This document shows positions 32,721 through 41,861 of a stretch of DNA of 64,000 nucleotides, one piece after another. How positions within the stretch are numbered: position 1 is the first letter of the stretch; the number at the start of each line of letters is the position of its first letter. The notes below the pieces were generated by a model. It was not told where the DNA came from and searched no databases. It worked only from the letters and a program-made list of their open reading frames with translations. Source of the stretch: Tianweitania sp. UT-5YL-CI-8 (GTDB taxonomy: Bacteria > Pseudomonadota > Alphaproteobacteria > Rhizobiales > Rhizobiaceae); contig NZ_JASCRR010000008.1 of the NCBI RefSeq assembly GCF_030010215.1, positions 153,070 through 217,069 of the forward strand, given 5' to 3'. The position numbers and the translations under genes were made by a program.

Positions 32721-33521
32721 TCAGCGATCGACGCGCGCCAAGGTCGAGACCATGACATCCAGAAGTTCGCCGCTGCCTGCCGCCAAAGCGCCGTGCTGGA
32801 CGCGCTCGCTCGCATAATACGGCCTTTCGCCCGATGGATCGACCAGCCTGCCACCCGCTTCCCAAAGGATGAGATCGGCAGCCGCGAGATCCCAATCATG
32901 CGAATTGGCCCTTACGAAGGTGGCGTCCAGACGGCCTGCGGCGATCATCGCGACGCGATAGGCCAGCGACGGGACATAGGATATGTGCCGCATGGCAGCC
33001 TTGAGCGGCGCCGGCAAGGCGTTGAGCAACGGGTTGGGACCGCCTATGGTCGGCGTGCCGCCAATGGGCCGCACCGCAAGCCGCTCTTTATTCAGAAACG
33101 CCCCGCCTCCCGGCAAGGCAGTAAATGTCTCGCTCTTGGCGGGGCATTCCAGCACGCCGGCAATCGTCCGTCCGTTGTCGACCACGGCGGCACTGACGCA
33201 CCAGACATCGCCGCCGGCGAGGAAGCCTCGTGTCCCGTCGATCGGGTCGACGACGAAGGTGCGCCGACGGTCCAGCCGCGAAAGATCGTCCGCCGTCTCT
33301 TCCGACAGCCAGCCGTAATCGGGGCGCGCGGCAAGAAGCGTTTCTCGGAGAAATTTGTCCGCCGCGTAATCGGCCTCGCTCACCGGCGATTGGCCGGTCT
33401 TCATCCACACCTCTGGATCCTTGCGGAAATAGCGCAGCGCGATGCGCCCGGCCTCTGCCGCGGCCTCGCGCAAAAGCTCCAGGTCGGCTTCCGCGTCCGG
33501 ATATGTCTCAACTGCCTGCAA
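32721..33521 (-). CDS. cysQ: 3'(2'),5'-bisphosphate nucleotidase / inositol monophosphatase family
   Basis: A metal-dependent phosphatase of 266 residues. The metal-binding signatures are present: SEETADD, DPIDGTRGFLAGGDVW and HDWDLAAADLILWEAGG. Length and motifs fit CysQ-like enzymes, which hydrolyse 3'-phosphoadenosine 5'-phosphate, or a related inositol phosphatase; the symbol is a best guess. It overlaps the pmbA gene by 14 bases. The inclusion of a CysQ-type gene in the lipid A cluster is common in Rhizobiales. Confidence 0.8.
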   Translation of the reverse strand: MQAVETYPDAEADLELLREAAAEAGRIALRYFRKDPEVWMKTGQSPVSEADYAADKFLRETLLAARPDYGWLSEETADDLSRLDRRRTFVVDPIDGTRGFLAGGDVWCVSAAVVDNGRTIAGVLECPAKSETFTALPGGGAFLNKERLAVRPIGGTPTIGGPNPLLNALPAPLKAAMRHISYVPSLAYRVAMIAAGRLDATFVRANSHDWDLAAADLILWEAGGRLVDPSGERPYYASERVQHGALAAGSGELLDVMVSTLARVDR

Positions 33522-34851
33522 GGGTCATCCCTTCGATCAGCAGCGTGGGGGCGGCAGTGCCGAAATTACGGTCGATATCGCTCGCCGGAACCATGCGCAG
33601 GAACATGTCCTTGAGATTGGAGGCGATGGTCACTTCCGAGACCGGATAGGCCAGTTCACCATTCTCGATCCAGAAGCCGGAGGCACCGCGGCTGTATTCG
33701 CCGGTGACCATGTCGACGCCCTGGCCGAACACCTCGGTGACGTAGAAGCCGCTTTTCAGGCCGGCGATCATGTCCTTGGGCGCAATGTCGCCGGGCTCGA
33801 CGGAGAAATTGGTCGAGGACGGCGAAACCGACGAACCACCACGCGAACCGCGCCCGTTGGTCCTGAGGCCGAGTTCGCGCGCCGCCGAGGTCGACAGGAA
33901 CCAGTGGTTGAGCACGCCTTTTTCAACCATGATAAGCGTTTCGCCCTCGACGCCCTCGCCGTCGAACGGACGTGAGGCCTGGCCGCGTCGCTTCAGCGGC
34001 TCATCGATGGCAGTGATATCAGCGGATGCCACCTGCTTGCCCATCATCTCGCGCAGGAAGCTGGTCTTGCGCGCAACCGAAGCGCCGTTGATCGCACCAG
34101 CGAGATGACCGGCAATGCCGCGCGCCACGCGTGGATCGAAGACGACGTCGACCGGCCCGGTCGCAGCTTTGCGTGCATTCAGCCGGCGCACGGCGCGTTC
34201 GCCCGCGCTGCGGCCGATGGTCTGGGGGTCTTCCAGATCGGAGAAATGCTGACGCGAGGAAAAGTCGTAGTCGCGCTCCATTCCGGTGCCCTCGCCGGCA
34301 ATGACGCTGACGGAGCGCGAAAAGCGCGAGCCGACATAATGGCCGACGAAACCGCTCGACGTGGCCAGCACCAGACCGCCGAGGCCAGCGCTTGCGCCGC
34401 TGCCTGCGGAGTTTGTCACCCCTTTCACCGAAAGCGCCTCCTCCTCCATGGCAAGTGCTGCCTCCTTGAGCTGTTCGGCGGACACTGTCGTCGCATCGAA
34501 CAGGTCGAGATCGCGGACCTTGGTGGCGAGCATCGCCGGATCGGCAAGGGACTGATAGGGATCTTCAGGCGAAACCCTGGCCATCGCAACGGCGCGCTCG
34601 GCAAGCGTCGCCGGATCGGAGGCAACCGTCGCGGATACGCTTGCAGCGCGGTTGCCGACGAAGACGCGCAGCGACATGTCCTCACTTTCCGAGGCCTCGG
34701 TGTTTTCCACCTTGCCCAGACGCACCGAGACACCAGTCGAACGGCCGCGTACTGCCACCGCATCGGCTGCGTCGGCGCCGGCTCTGCGGGCTGCTTCGAC
34801 CAGCGCGGCAACGCGATCGGTCAATCTTGCGGCATCGGTGGTGTCAGTCAT
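33508..34851 (-). CDS. pmbA: TldD/PmbA-family metalloprotease-like protein
   Basis: A 447-residue protein of the TldE/PmbA type, which with TldD forms a protease that matures modified peptides and degrades unfolded peptides in E. coli. The N-terminal domain has AARRAGADAADAVAVRG and KVENTEASESEDMSLRVFVG; the C-terminal domain has GAGTGMERDYDFS-like and WFLSTSAARELGLRTNGRGSR segments. TldE subunits lack the HExxxH zinc site of TldD, and I see none here, so it should need a TldD partner encoded elsewhere. It heads the leftward operon. Confidence 0.9.
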   Translation of the reverse strand: MTDTTDAARLTDRVAALVEAARRAGADAADAVAVRGRSTGVSVRLGKVENTEASESEDMSLRVFVGNRAASVSATVASDPATLAERAVAMARVSPEDPYQSLADPAMLATKVRDLDLFDATTVSAEQLKEAALAMEEEALSVKGVTNSAGSGASAGLGGLVLATSSGFVGHYVGSRFSRSVSVIAGEGTGMERDYDFSSRQHFSDLEDPQTIGRSAGERAVRRLNARKAATGPVDVVFDPRVARGIAGHLAGAINGASVARKTSFLREMMGKQVASADITAIDEPLKRRGQASRPFDGEGVEGETLIMVEKGVLNHWFLSTSAARELGLRTNGRGSRGGSSVSPSSTNFSVEPGDIAPKDMIAGLKSGFYVTEVFGQGVDMVTGEYSRGASGFWIENGELAYPVSEVTIASNLKDMFLRMVPASDIDRNFGTAAPTLLIEGMTLAGS

Positions 34852-34998
34852 GAAATCCTATCCGGCTCCGCCCACAAGGGCGCGACAACTGAGTTCGTCT
34901 CAACCATCTATTGTCCTGCATCGGCTTGTGCAATGGCCCGGCTCATGGTCAAACCGCTGCGAAGCAGTAGGCAGGACCACAATCCGGGAGGAGAAATC

Positions 34999-36429
34999 AT
35001 GGCGGATGCTCGCGCGTTGGGCGACGACGCCAAGTTCACCACCGGGTCGACCATGCGCCATGTCATCGTCATGGCGGGCACGGGCTCGATCGGCCTGATC
35101 GCGGTTTTCATCGTCGATGCGCTGAACCTTTTTTACATTTCCATGCTCGGCGTCGAGGAACTCGCCGCCGCCATCGGCTTCGCCTCGACACTTCTGTTCT
35201 TCACCGTTTCGATCTCCATCGGCTTCACAATTGCGTGCAGCGCACTCGTCTCGCGCGCGCTGGGACGCGGCAGCCGCGAGGATGCGGCGCGCATGGCCGG
35301 CGCATCGCTGGTTTTCACCGGCCTCGCCTCGGGCTTGCTGGTGACCCTTGCCTGGCCCTTTCTGCACACGCTTCTGGGCTGGATCGGGGCAACCGGCGAG
35401 ACATTGCGGCTGTCGACCCGCTTCCTGCAGATCGTCCTGCCGTCGATGGTGGTGATGTCGCTGGGCATGTGTACCACTGGCATCCTGCGCGGCGTGGGCG
35501 ATGCGCGACGCGCGATGTATGTGACGCTCGGCGGCGGAATCGCGGCTGCGGTGCTTGATCCGCTGTTCATCTTCGGCTTCGATCTCGGGCTCGACGGCGC
35601 GGCTATCTCGACGGTGCTGTCGCGCTTCGTGCTGCTCGGCATCGGCCTGCACGGCGCCCACATCGTGCATCGGCTCATCCGCTTTCCCGATCTCACCCGG
35701 CTCAGGGAAGCCGCGAGACCATTTTTCGCCATCGGCCTGCCCGCCCTGCTCACACAGATCGCGACGCCCATCGGCAACACTTTCGTGACCGTGCAGATCG
35801 CCGCCTTCGGAGACCAGGCGGTTGCTGGCTGGGCCGTCATAGGCCGCATCATCCCGGTTGCCTTCGGCGTCATCTTCGCGCTGTCGGGCGCGGTTGGCCC
35901 GATCCTGGGCCAGAATTTCGGCGCGCGGAAATACGACCGTCTCATCGGCACGATGCGCGATTCGCTGACCTTCACCGTGGTCTACGTTCTCGCGGTTTGG
36001 GCGCTTCTGGCAATCTTTGCCAACTCCATTGCCGATCTGTTCGGCACCCAGGCGCTGGCTCGCGACCTGATCCTGTTCTTCTGCCATTTCGCGGCAGGCA
36101 GCTTCCTGTTCAACGGGGCGATCTTCGTTTCGAGCGCTGCCTTCAACAATCTTGGCTATCCCACCTATTCGACCGTCTTCAACTGGGGCCGCTCGACGCT
36201 GGGCGTCATCCCATTCGTCTGGATCGGCGCGCATTACTGGGGTGCGTTCGGCGCACTCGCCGGTTGGGGCCTCGGTGCGGTTGTTTTCGGCGTTCTGTCA
36301 GTCGTGGTGTGCTTCAAGGTGTTGCGCGGCATCGCCGCCCAGCCGCCCGCACCCGATCCGCATATGCCGGCGCCGCCGCCCTCAGGCGACTCGCCGTTCT
36401 CCAGCGACAAAGCCGCGACCATCTCCTGA
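34999..36429 (+). CDS. MATE-family efflux transporter
   Basis: A 476-residue inner-membrane antiporter with twelve hydrophobic helices in two homologous halves, of the MATE (NorM/DinF-like) type. The N-terminal half has GFASTLLFFTVSISIGFTIACSALVSRALGRG, and the start of the second half is PFFAIGLPALLTQIATPIGN. The start at 34999 follows GGGAGGAG and agrees with the beginning of helix 1; the open frame further upstream is antisense to pmbA. The substrate, probably cationic drugs or metabolites exchanged for Na+ or H+, is unknown. Confidence 0.9.
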   Translation: MADARALGDDAKFTTGSTMRHVIVMAGTGSIGLIAVFIVDALNLFYISMLGVEELAAAIGFASTLLFFTVSISIGFTIACSALVSRALGRGSREDAARMAGASLVFTGLASGLLVTLAWPFLHTLLGWIGATGETLRLSTRFLQIVLPSMVVMSLGMCTTGILRGVGDARRAMYVTLGGGIAAAVLDPLFIFGFDLGLDGAAISTVLSRFVLLGIGLHGAHIVHRLIRFPDLTRLREAARPFFAIGLPALLTQIATPIGNTFVTVQIAAFGDQAVAGWAVIGRIIPVAFGVIFALSGAVGPILGQNFGARKYDRLIGTMRDSLTFTVVYVLAVWALLAIFANSIADLFGTQALARDLILFFCHFAAGSFLFNGAIFVSSAAFNNLGYPTYSTVFNWGRSTLGVIPFVWIGAHYWGAFGALAGWGLGAVVFGVLSVVVCFKVLRGIAAQPPAPDPHMPAPPPSGDSPFSSDKAATIS

Positions 36430-36434
36430 TACGA

Positions 36435-37259
36435 TCAGGCTTCGAGCAGCGGCGTCAGCGCCCGCTTGAGGTCGTCCTTGATCGAAACGGTCGCCATCAT
36501 GACCTGATCGGCCTTCAGAAAGTCGAGCACGCGGAAGCGCGACACCGGCGGGCGCAGGAGAATTGCAGGCCGGCTGAGTTGAAGTTGTGCCGAGATGATT
36601 GATTGCATCATCAACTGGTCAGCCCCGAACATCAGATCGAGGGTGCTCGGGCGCTTATCGTCGACCGGCATCGGTGCGCCAACCACGTCGATGGCGATAA
36701 CGACGTCAGCCTTGCCCATCAGGATGTCGAAGGGCACCGGATTGTAGATCCCTCCGTCAACGTAGAGGCAGCCGTCTCGGATGACCGGTCGAAACGCCGC
36801 GGGGATGGCCGAGGATGCTGCAATCGCCGAGTTCAGGTCGCCGCTGTCGAACACCGCAAGCTTGTGCCCGAAATAGTCGGTCGCGGTGACGAATAGCGGG
36901 ATGTCCAGTTCCTCGAACGTATCCGGCACCGCTTCGGGCAGAAACGCCTTGAGAACCCGCTCGATGTTGAACTGCCCGAGCCGGAAACCGCGCTCGACGA
37001 TCTCGGCAAACGAACCCGGCCGCGCCTTCCAGATGCGGCTGGCCACCTCTGCCCGTCGCCCCAGCATGGTCAAGGCGTAATGGTGGATATCCTTGCCGGT
37101 CATCCCCGACGCCATGGCGGCACCCATGATCGAGCCGATCGAGGACCCAGCTATGGCCACGGGTTTCACCCCAAGCTCGTCCAGAGCCTCGATGGCATGG
37201 ATATGGGCGAGCCCCCGCGCGCCTCCGCCACCGAAAGCGATGGCGACGGACTTGCTCAT
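36435..37259 (-). CDS. Patatin-like phospholipase (RssA type)
   Basis: A 274-residue serine lipid acyl hydrolase. The oxyanion motif GGGGARG is at residues 10-16, the nucleophile elbow GSSIGS (GxSxG) near residue 40, and the catalytic-dyad Asp in DGGIYNPVP near residue 165. It overlaps the upstream M16 peptidase gene by four bases and so belongs to the M16-M16-patatin transcript, although I cannot link the activities. Confidence 0.9.
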   Translation of the reverse strand: MSKSVAIAFGGGGARGLAHIHAIEALDELGVKPVAIAGSSIGSIMGAAMASGMTGKDIHHYALTMLGRRAEVASRIWKARPGSFAEIVERGFRLGQFNIERVLKAFLPEAVPDTFEELDIPLFVTATDYFGHKLAVFDSGDLNSAIAASSAIPAAFRPVIRDGCLYVDGGIYNPVPFDILMGKADVVIAIDVVGAPMPVDDKRPSTLDLMFGADQLMMQSIISAQLQLSRPAILLRPPVSRFRVLDFLKADQVMMATVSIKDDLKRALTPLLEA

Positions 37260-38608
37260 CCCTTGCTCTCGCCCAGCGCGCCGGCCGGGCCGAGGATCAT
37301 GACCGCCGGTTCGGTAGTCAACAGACGCTTGGCAGCGGCCTTGACCTGGTCGAGCGTGATCGCCTCAAGCAGCGCGGTGCGCTTTTCCATATAGTCGATG
37401 CCGAGATTGTCGCGCTGCATCACCAGAAGCGTGCCGGCGATAGCCTGCGACGAATCGAGATTGTTGATGGCATAGGCGCCGATGACGTATTTCTTGGCAG
37501 CGTCCAGTTCTTCCTGCGTCGGACCTTTCTCGGCCATGTCGCGAATCACGTCGCGCATCACCTGAAGCGCCTCGGCCGCACGATCCGACCGCGTCGCGGT
37601 GCCGATGGTCAGGCTGGTCGAATGGCTCTGATTGGAGAGGCCCGAGTTTACGCCATAGGCAAGGCCCCGCTTCTCGCGAATTTCCTGGAACAGCCGCGAC
37701 GTGAACGTGCCGCCGCCCAGGATCTGGTTCATCAGCGCTGCCGACAGATATTCCGGATCGTCGCGCTTCAAGCCGGGATAATAGAGGTGCAGAGAGGTCT
37801 GCGGCAGGTCGTAGTCATATTGCGAAACCTGGTCGAGCTTCAGGTTGACGTCGGCCACCGGCACGAGATCAGCCTTTTCGGGCAGATCCCCGAACACCGC
37901 GTCGAGCTTCTTCTTCAGCGTTTCCGCGTCGATAGCGCCGACGACGGCGACGCGGAGATTGTCGCGCGCGAAATTGGCCTTGTGGAACGCCTTCAGATCG
38001 TCGCGGGTGATCGAGGCCAGCGTGGGCTGGGTGCCTTGGTCATCCCGCGCATAAGGGTGTTCGCCGTAAAGCGCCTTGGCCCATTGCCGGCCTGCCAGTG
38101 TCTGGGGATCGCGCGCGGAAGCGACGATCCCAGAGACGATCTGGTTGCGGATGCGGTCCATCGGCGCCTGGTCGAAGCGCGGCTGCTGCACGGCAAGCTT
38201 GAGAAGATCGAAGGCCTCGTCCTTCTTGTCGGCAAGCATGCGCATCGAGCCGCTGACGGCGTCGTTGCTCGCCTTGAAGCTCATTTCGGCGCCGGCGTCG
38301 TCCAGCTTGATCTGGAACGCGTCGCTGTCGAGATCGCCGGCACCTTCGTCGAACAGTCCGGTCATCAGGTTGGCGAGGCCCTCTTTGCCGACTGGATCCT
38401 GGGTGCTGCCGCCTTCGAACGCGAACTGTACGGCGACGATCGGCACGGAATAATCCTCGACCAGCCAAGCGGTGACGCCCTTGTCGGATTTGACTTCCTG
38501 GATCTTCACCGCGGCCCCCGATGGGGCGGCAAAGGCCAGCACGAAGGCCATGGAAGCAGCAAGCAGGATGGATGGGGCCGCAAGCCTTGCACGGAGCATG
38601 TTGGTCAT
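37256..38608 (-). CDS. M16 peptidase-like protein, non-catalytic partner
   Basis: A 450-residue member of the insulinase family with a signal peptide (LLAASMAFVLAFAAPSGAA). The position of the zinc motif HxxEH reads GLANLMTGLFDEGAG, so the metal ligands are missing. It keeps the C-terminal substrate-clasping features of the family. Such inactive subunits usually pair with an active M16 partner, here the gene one base upstream. The dimer is expected in the periplasm. Confidence 0.9.
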   Translation of the reverse strand: MTNMLRARLAAPSILLAASMAFVLAFAAPSGAAVKIQEVKSDKGVTAWLVEDYSVPIVAVQFAFEGGSTQDPVGKEGLANLMTGLFDEGAGDLDSDAFQIKLDDAGAEMSFKASNDAVSGSMRMLADKKDEAFDLLKLAVQQPRFDQAPMDRIRNQIVSGIVASARDPQTLAGRQWAKALYGEHPYARDDQGTQPTLASITRDDLKAFHKANFARDNLRVAVVGAIDAETLKKKLDAVFGDLPEKADLVPVADVNLKLDQVSQYDYDLPQTSLHLYYPGLKRDDPEYLSAALMNQILGGGTFTSRLFQEIREKRGLAYGVNSGLSNQSHSTSLTIGTATRSDRAAEALQVMRDVIRDMAEKGPTQEELDAAKKYVIGAYAINNLDSSQAIAGTLLVMQRDNLGIDYMEKRTALLEAITLDQVKAAAKRLLTTEPAVMILGPAGALGESKG

Positions 38609-38609
38609 A

Positions 38610-39983
38610 TCAGTTCTCCACTGGCTGTGCGGGCATGAGGTAGCCGGCGACAGACCGCGCCGGGTTCAGATAGCGAGCCGCGACCGCCTTCACCTGATCG
38701 GCGGTGACGGCCTGGATGCGGTCGGGCCATTTCTCGACGTCCTCGACCGTGCTGCCCGTGCTCAGCGCGCTGCCGTAAATCCGCGCCATGCCGGACTGGT
38801 TGTCCCGGGCAAAGATCATGCTGCGGACGAAGCGGTCCTTGGCACGCTGCAGTTCGTCCTCAGTGACGCCGTCCTTGACGATGCGGGCGAGTTGAGTATC
38901 CACCGCCTGCTCAACCTCGTCGATCTTGTTTTCGCCCAGCGGCGCGCCATAGACGGTGAAGCTGGTGTCGTCGAGCATCGAGCCTTGGAAATAAGCGCCC
39001 GCCGACGATGCCAGGCCGTTCTTGACCACCAACTCCTGATAGAGCCTGCTGCGCATGCCGCCGCCGAGAATTTCGGACAAAAGGTCAAGCGCTTCGGCCT
39101 CGCCATCCTTTGCCGTCCTGTAGGATGGCACCACCCATGACTTCGAAAAGCTCGGCACGGATACGCGGGGGTCGGACATCACCACGGTGCGCTTGGTGTT
39201 CTGCTCGGGCTCGCTGGGGCGGACACGGGGCGGCAAGTCCGGACCGCGCGGCACCTTGCCGTAGGTCTCCTCGGCGAGCTTTTTCACCTGATCGGGCTCG
39301 ACATCCCCGGCAACCACCAGCACCGCATTGTTGGGTGCATAGAATGCATCGTAGAAGGCCGTCGCATCGACTCGGTTGAGCTTTTCCATCTCCTGCATCC
39401 AGCCGATGACGGGAATGCGATAAGGCTGGTTCTGGTAAAGCGTCGCGTTGACCTCCTCGTCCAGAAGCGCGTCGGGGCTGCCTTCGATGCGCATGCGGCG
39501 CTCTTCGAGCACAACGTCCCGCTCGGGACCGATGACATCGTCGGTGAGGATCAAATTGCGCATCCGGTCCGCCTCGTAGGTCATCATCGTCTGAAGCGCA
39601 TCAGGCGCGACCGTCTGGAAATAAGCGGTGTAGTCGTAGGAGGTGAAGGCGTTCTGCTCGCCGCCGATCTCGGAGACCTTGGCGTCGAACTCACCGGCTT
39701 TGTGCGTCTTGGTGCCTTTGAACATCAGGTGTTCGAAGAAATGGGCGATGCCCGACTTGCCGGGCGGCTCATCCGCGCTGCCGGCCTTATACCACACCAT
39801 ATGGGTAACGATGGGCGCGCGATGATCGGGAATGACCACGACCTCCATGCCATTGTCCAACTTGAAGTCGGTGACTTTCCATTCGCTCGCTGGCGCTTCG
39901 GCCAGAACGGGAACGGAGAACGTCAGGCACAGTGCCACTGAGGCCGACAGCAGGCGTCCGGCCCGCAACACTTCCAAATTCAT
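38610..39983 (-). CDS. M16 zinc peptidase, catalytic partner
   Basis: A 457-residue periplasmic metallopeptidase with a signal peptide ([16 protein letters not shown]). The inverted zinc motif HFFEH is near residue 80, and the third ligand Glu is in the downstream helix ([15 protein letters not shown]). It is the first gene of the M16-M16-patatin unit. Members of this pairing cut misfolded outer-membrane proteins or small peptides; the substrate here is unknown. Confidence 0.93.
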   Translation of the reverse strand: MNLEVLRAGRLLSASVALCLTFSVPVLAEAPASEWKVTDFKLDNGMEVVVIPDHRAPIVTHMVWYKAGSADEPPGKSGIAHFFEHLMFKGTKTHKAGEFDAKVSEIGGEQNAFTSYDYTAYFQTVAPDALQTMMTYEADRMRNLILTDDVIGPERDVVLEERRMRIEGSPDALLDEEVNATLYQNQPYRIPVIGWMQEMEKLNRVDATAFYDAFYAPNNAVLVVAGDVEPDQVKKLAEETYGKVPRGPDLPPRVRPSEPEQNTKRTVVMSDPRVSVPSFSKSWVVPSYRTAKDGEAEALDLLSEILGGGMRSRLYQELVVKNGLASSAGAYFQGSMLDDTSFTVYGAPLGENKIDEVEQAVDTQLARIVKDGVTEDELQRAKDRFVRSMIFARDNQSGMARIYGSALSTGSTVEDVEKWPDRIQAVTADQVKAVAARYLNPARSVAGYLMPAQPVEN

Positions 39984-40311
39984 CGATGACTCCCTGCAGG
40001 AACTGCAATGGGAGGCTTATAAGCCGAACCGCTTGCAGTCGAAAGTTAAGTCTTGGTCATAATGGGATTGAAAGAGGCCGAACTTCGACGGGCTGCCCAA
40101 AGCCCTGACGTATTCTGCCCATTCAGGCCGAAGACCCTGAGGGTCGGGCGAGCGAGCGGTCAACACCGCGTGATAGAAGCCAACTGAAGCGACAGCTCGT
40201 CCAATCCTGTCAAAAACATGTCAGCAAAATGCCGATTGCCCTTGAACCGCCCAAATTTACGAATACATAGCCTCCTAACAATATGGAAAGCCTTCGGACA
40301 TCGTAGCACGC
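39984..40311. other. Intergenic region between M16 and marR genes
   Basis: About 330 bases with divergent promoters expected for the M16 operon and the MarR gene. I see no clear operator palindrome or repeat. Confidence 0.4.
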
Positions 40312-40761
40312 ATGGATTCGTTGACCGTAAAGACCGTCTTCGTCGAGGAACTCCTGAAAGCGAACAGAAAGCTGCAGGCTATTTTCGAGGCGAGAGCCAA
40401 GGAGCAAGGCCTCACCTTCTCGCGTGCGCGCATGCTGATCTATCTGGCGCACCATGAAGGCGTCACGCAGTCTGAACTCGCTACCGTCTTCGAAATCGAA
40501 CAGCCGTCCGTCGTAGGGCTTATCGATGCACTCGAGAAGAAAGGCTTCGTCGAGCGGCGTTCCGTGGCGGGTGACCGGCGCGCCAAGGGCATTGTGCTGA
40601 CCGACGTCGCGCGCGCCGAGGCCGAGAAGATGTTTCTCTTTCTGGATCAGGCCCAGGCCCGGATGCTCGATGGCATCGAAGACGATGAAATCCAGGTTGC
40701 AGCTAGCGTTATACTTCGTCTTTCGATGAATATTGAAGCAGGAATTCTACATCTAAGATGA
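40312..40761 (+). CDS. MarR-family transcriptional regulator
   Basis: A 149-residue winged-helix regulator. The recognition helix region reads GVTQSELATVFEIEQPSVVGLIDALEKKGFVERR, followed by the wing AGDRRAKGIVLT, both typical. N- and C-terminal helices should form the dimer interface. Its ligand and targets are unknown. Base composition drops toward its 3' end, which runs into the AT-rich block before the DUF1344 gene. Confidence 0.88.
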   Translation: MDSLTVKTVFVEELLKANRKLQAIFEARAKEQGLTFSRARMLIYLAHHEGVTQSELATVFEIEQPSVVGLIDALEKKGFVERRSVAGDRRAKGIVLTDVARAEAEKMFLFLDQAQARMLDGIEDDEIQVAASVILRLSMNIEAGILHLR

Positions 40762-40920
40762 CATAAGAAATAATAATTCCATAAAAAGTTATACTTTTTA
40801 TTTTACATTTATTATTAGGTTAGCTAAGTTAAATATTAGTATTTCTATTTCATTTTTTTGATTTTTATTGTATTTTTTTCTAAAATCCTCCTTTCAATTT
40901 CCAAAATAGCAACTACATAC
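40742..40920. other. Extremely AT-rich intergenic block
   Basis: Hand counting gives 37 G or C in 180 bases (about 20%), against roughly 60-68% in nearby genes. It consists of runs of T and A, including several T6-T7 tracts, and lies directly upstream of the DUF1344 gene. It may hold a promoter bound by an AT-specific nucleoid or MucR/Ros-type protein. Confidence 0.8.
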
Positions 40921-40978
40921 GCTTTACCGAATGAGAGTTCATAAGGCATTCGGGGGAAATATTTTAAGGAAGACGAAT

Positions 40979-41224
40979 ATGAAAAAGTTAGCTATTGCAG
41001 TCGCAGCCGTTGCTCTGTTCGCAGGAGCAGCCAATGCTTCGAGTTCAGTAAGTGGTACTGTCAGTGCTTATAATGCAGAAGCACGCGTGATCACCTTCGA
41101 CAACGGCAAGAGCGTCAGTGTCCCGCTGGATGTTGCCATTCCTGCCAACCTGCAGGTCGGTGGCCAGGCATCTGTCGCCTTCAACGGTGAAGGCGATCAG
41201 GTCGACGCGGTGTTTACACGCTAA
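40979..41224 (+). CDS. DUF1344 secreted small protein
   Basis: An 81-residue protein with a Sec signal peptide (KKLAIAVAAVALFAGAANA) and a mature domain of about 60 residues of the DUF1344 type, with VSGTVSAYNAEARVITFDNGKSVSVP and LQVGGQASVAFNGEGD giving a small beta barrel. AAGGA is seven bases before the ATG at 40979. Codon use is less GC-rich than in neighbours. Function unknown; rhizobial members are often strongly expressed periplasmic proteins. Confidence 0.85.
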   Translation: MKKLAIAVAAVALFAGAANASSSVSGTVSAYNAEARVITFDNGKSVSVPLDVAIPANLQVGGQASVAFNGEGDQVDAVFTR

Positions 41225-41260
41225 TTGACCTCAGCAGCGCTGCGTTCAGCGCGGCCCGTA

Positions 41261-41298
41261 AAAAGCAGCCTGCCTCCAGCCCGGAGGCAGGCTTTTTT
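41261..41298. terminator. Bidirectional terminator after DUF1344 gene
   Basis: GCCTGCCTCC and GGAGGCAGGC form a ten-base perfect stem around AGCCC, preceded by A4 and followed by T6. It serves the DUF1344 gene and also the convergent rsmD. Confidence 0.92.
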
Positions 41299-41306
41299 AT
41301 CAATAG

Positions 41307-41861
41307 TCAGTCGAGCCTGATGAAGCGGATAACGGTTTCGCCATAGGCGCGCTCGTCGATCACGGAAAACCCCTCGCCCGGCTCGAAGCTCACGGCGGCG
41401 GTTTCCTCCACCACGCAAAGCGCGCCCGGCGCAAGCCATCCGCCCGCACGCGCGGACTGCAGCGCTTTCTCGCCAAGGCCCTTGCCATAGGGCGGGTCGG
41501 CGAAGATCAGGGTAAACGGCGAAAGCGTACCAGCTGCACCCATGCCCGTGGCGTCGCGCCGGAAAATCTTGGTCCGGCCGGTCAGGCCGAATACCTCGAC
41601 ATTGGTGCGTATGAGACCGCGACCTTCAGCCGATTCCTCGATAAAGACACAGTAGGACGCACCGCGAGACAGCGCCTCGATGCCCAATGCGCCGGTGCCG
41701 GCGAACAGATCGAGGACGCGGGCACCGTCGAGCATGTCGCCGAAACGATGCGCCAGCACGTTGAACACGGCCTCCCGCGCGCGGTCGGTAGTCGGGCGTA
41801 TCGCGGCATCTCGCGGGTTGGCGAGCGGCCGACCCCTCAGGTCGCCGCCGACAACACGCAT
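41307..41861 (-). CDS. rsmD: 16S rRNA (guanine-966 N2) methyltransferase
   Basis: Methylates G966 of 16S rRNA. The 184-residue Rossmann enzyme has the SAM motif VLDLFAGTGALGIEALSRGA and the catalytic motif FADPPYGKG, with the family N-terminus MRVVGGDLRGRPLA. It shares one base with the end of the upstream pseudouridine-synthase gene (TAATG-type junction), a coupling typical of Rhizobiales. Confidence 0.95.
   Translation of the reverse strand: MRVVGGDLRGRPLANPRDAAIRPTTDRAREAVFNVLAHRFGDMLDGARVLDLFAGTGALGIEALSRGASYCVFIEESAEGRGLIRTNVEVFGLTGRTKIFRRDATGMGAAGTLSPFTLIFADPPYGKGLGEKALQSARAGGWLAPGALCVVEETAAVSFEPGEGFSVIDERAYGETVIRFIRLD

Noticed and set aside
34105..34998. N-terminal extension of the MATE reading frame
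   Set aside because: These codons are antisense to pmbA; the real start at 34999 has a strong Shine-Dalgarno sequence and matches helix 1.
34900..36234. A 444-codon open frame opposite the MATE gene
   Set aside because: Shadow with an implausible charged composition; the plus-strand MATE gene has twelve real helices.
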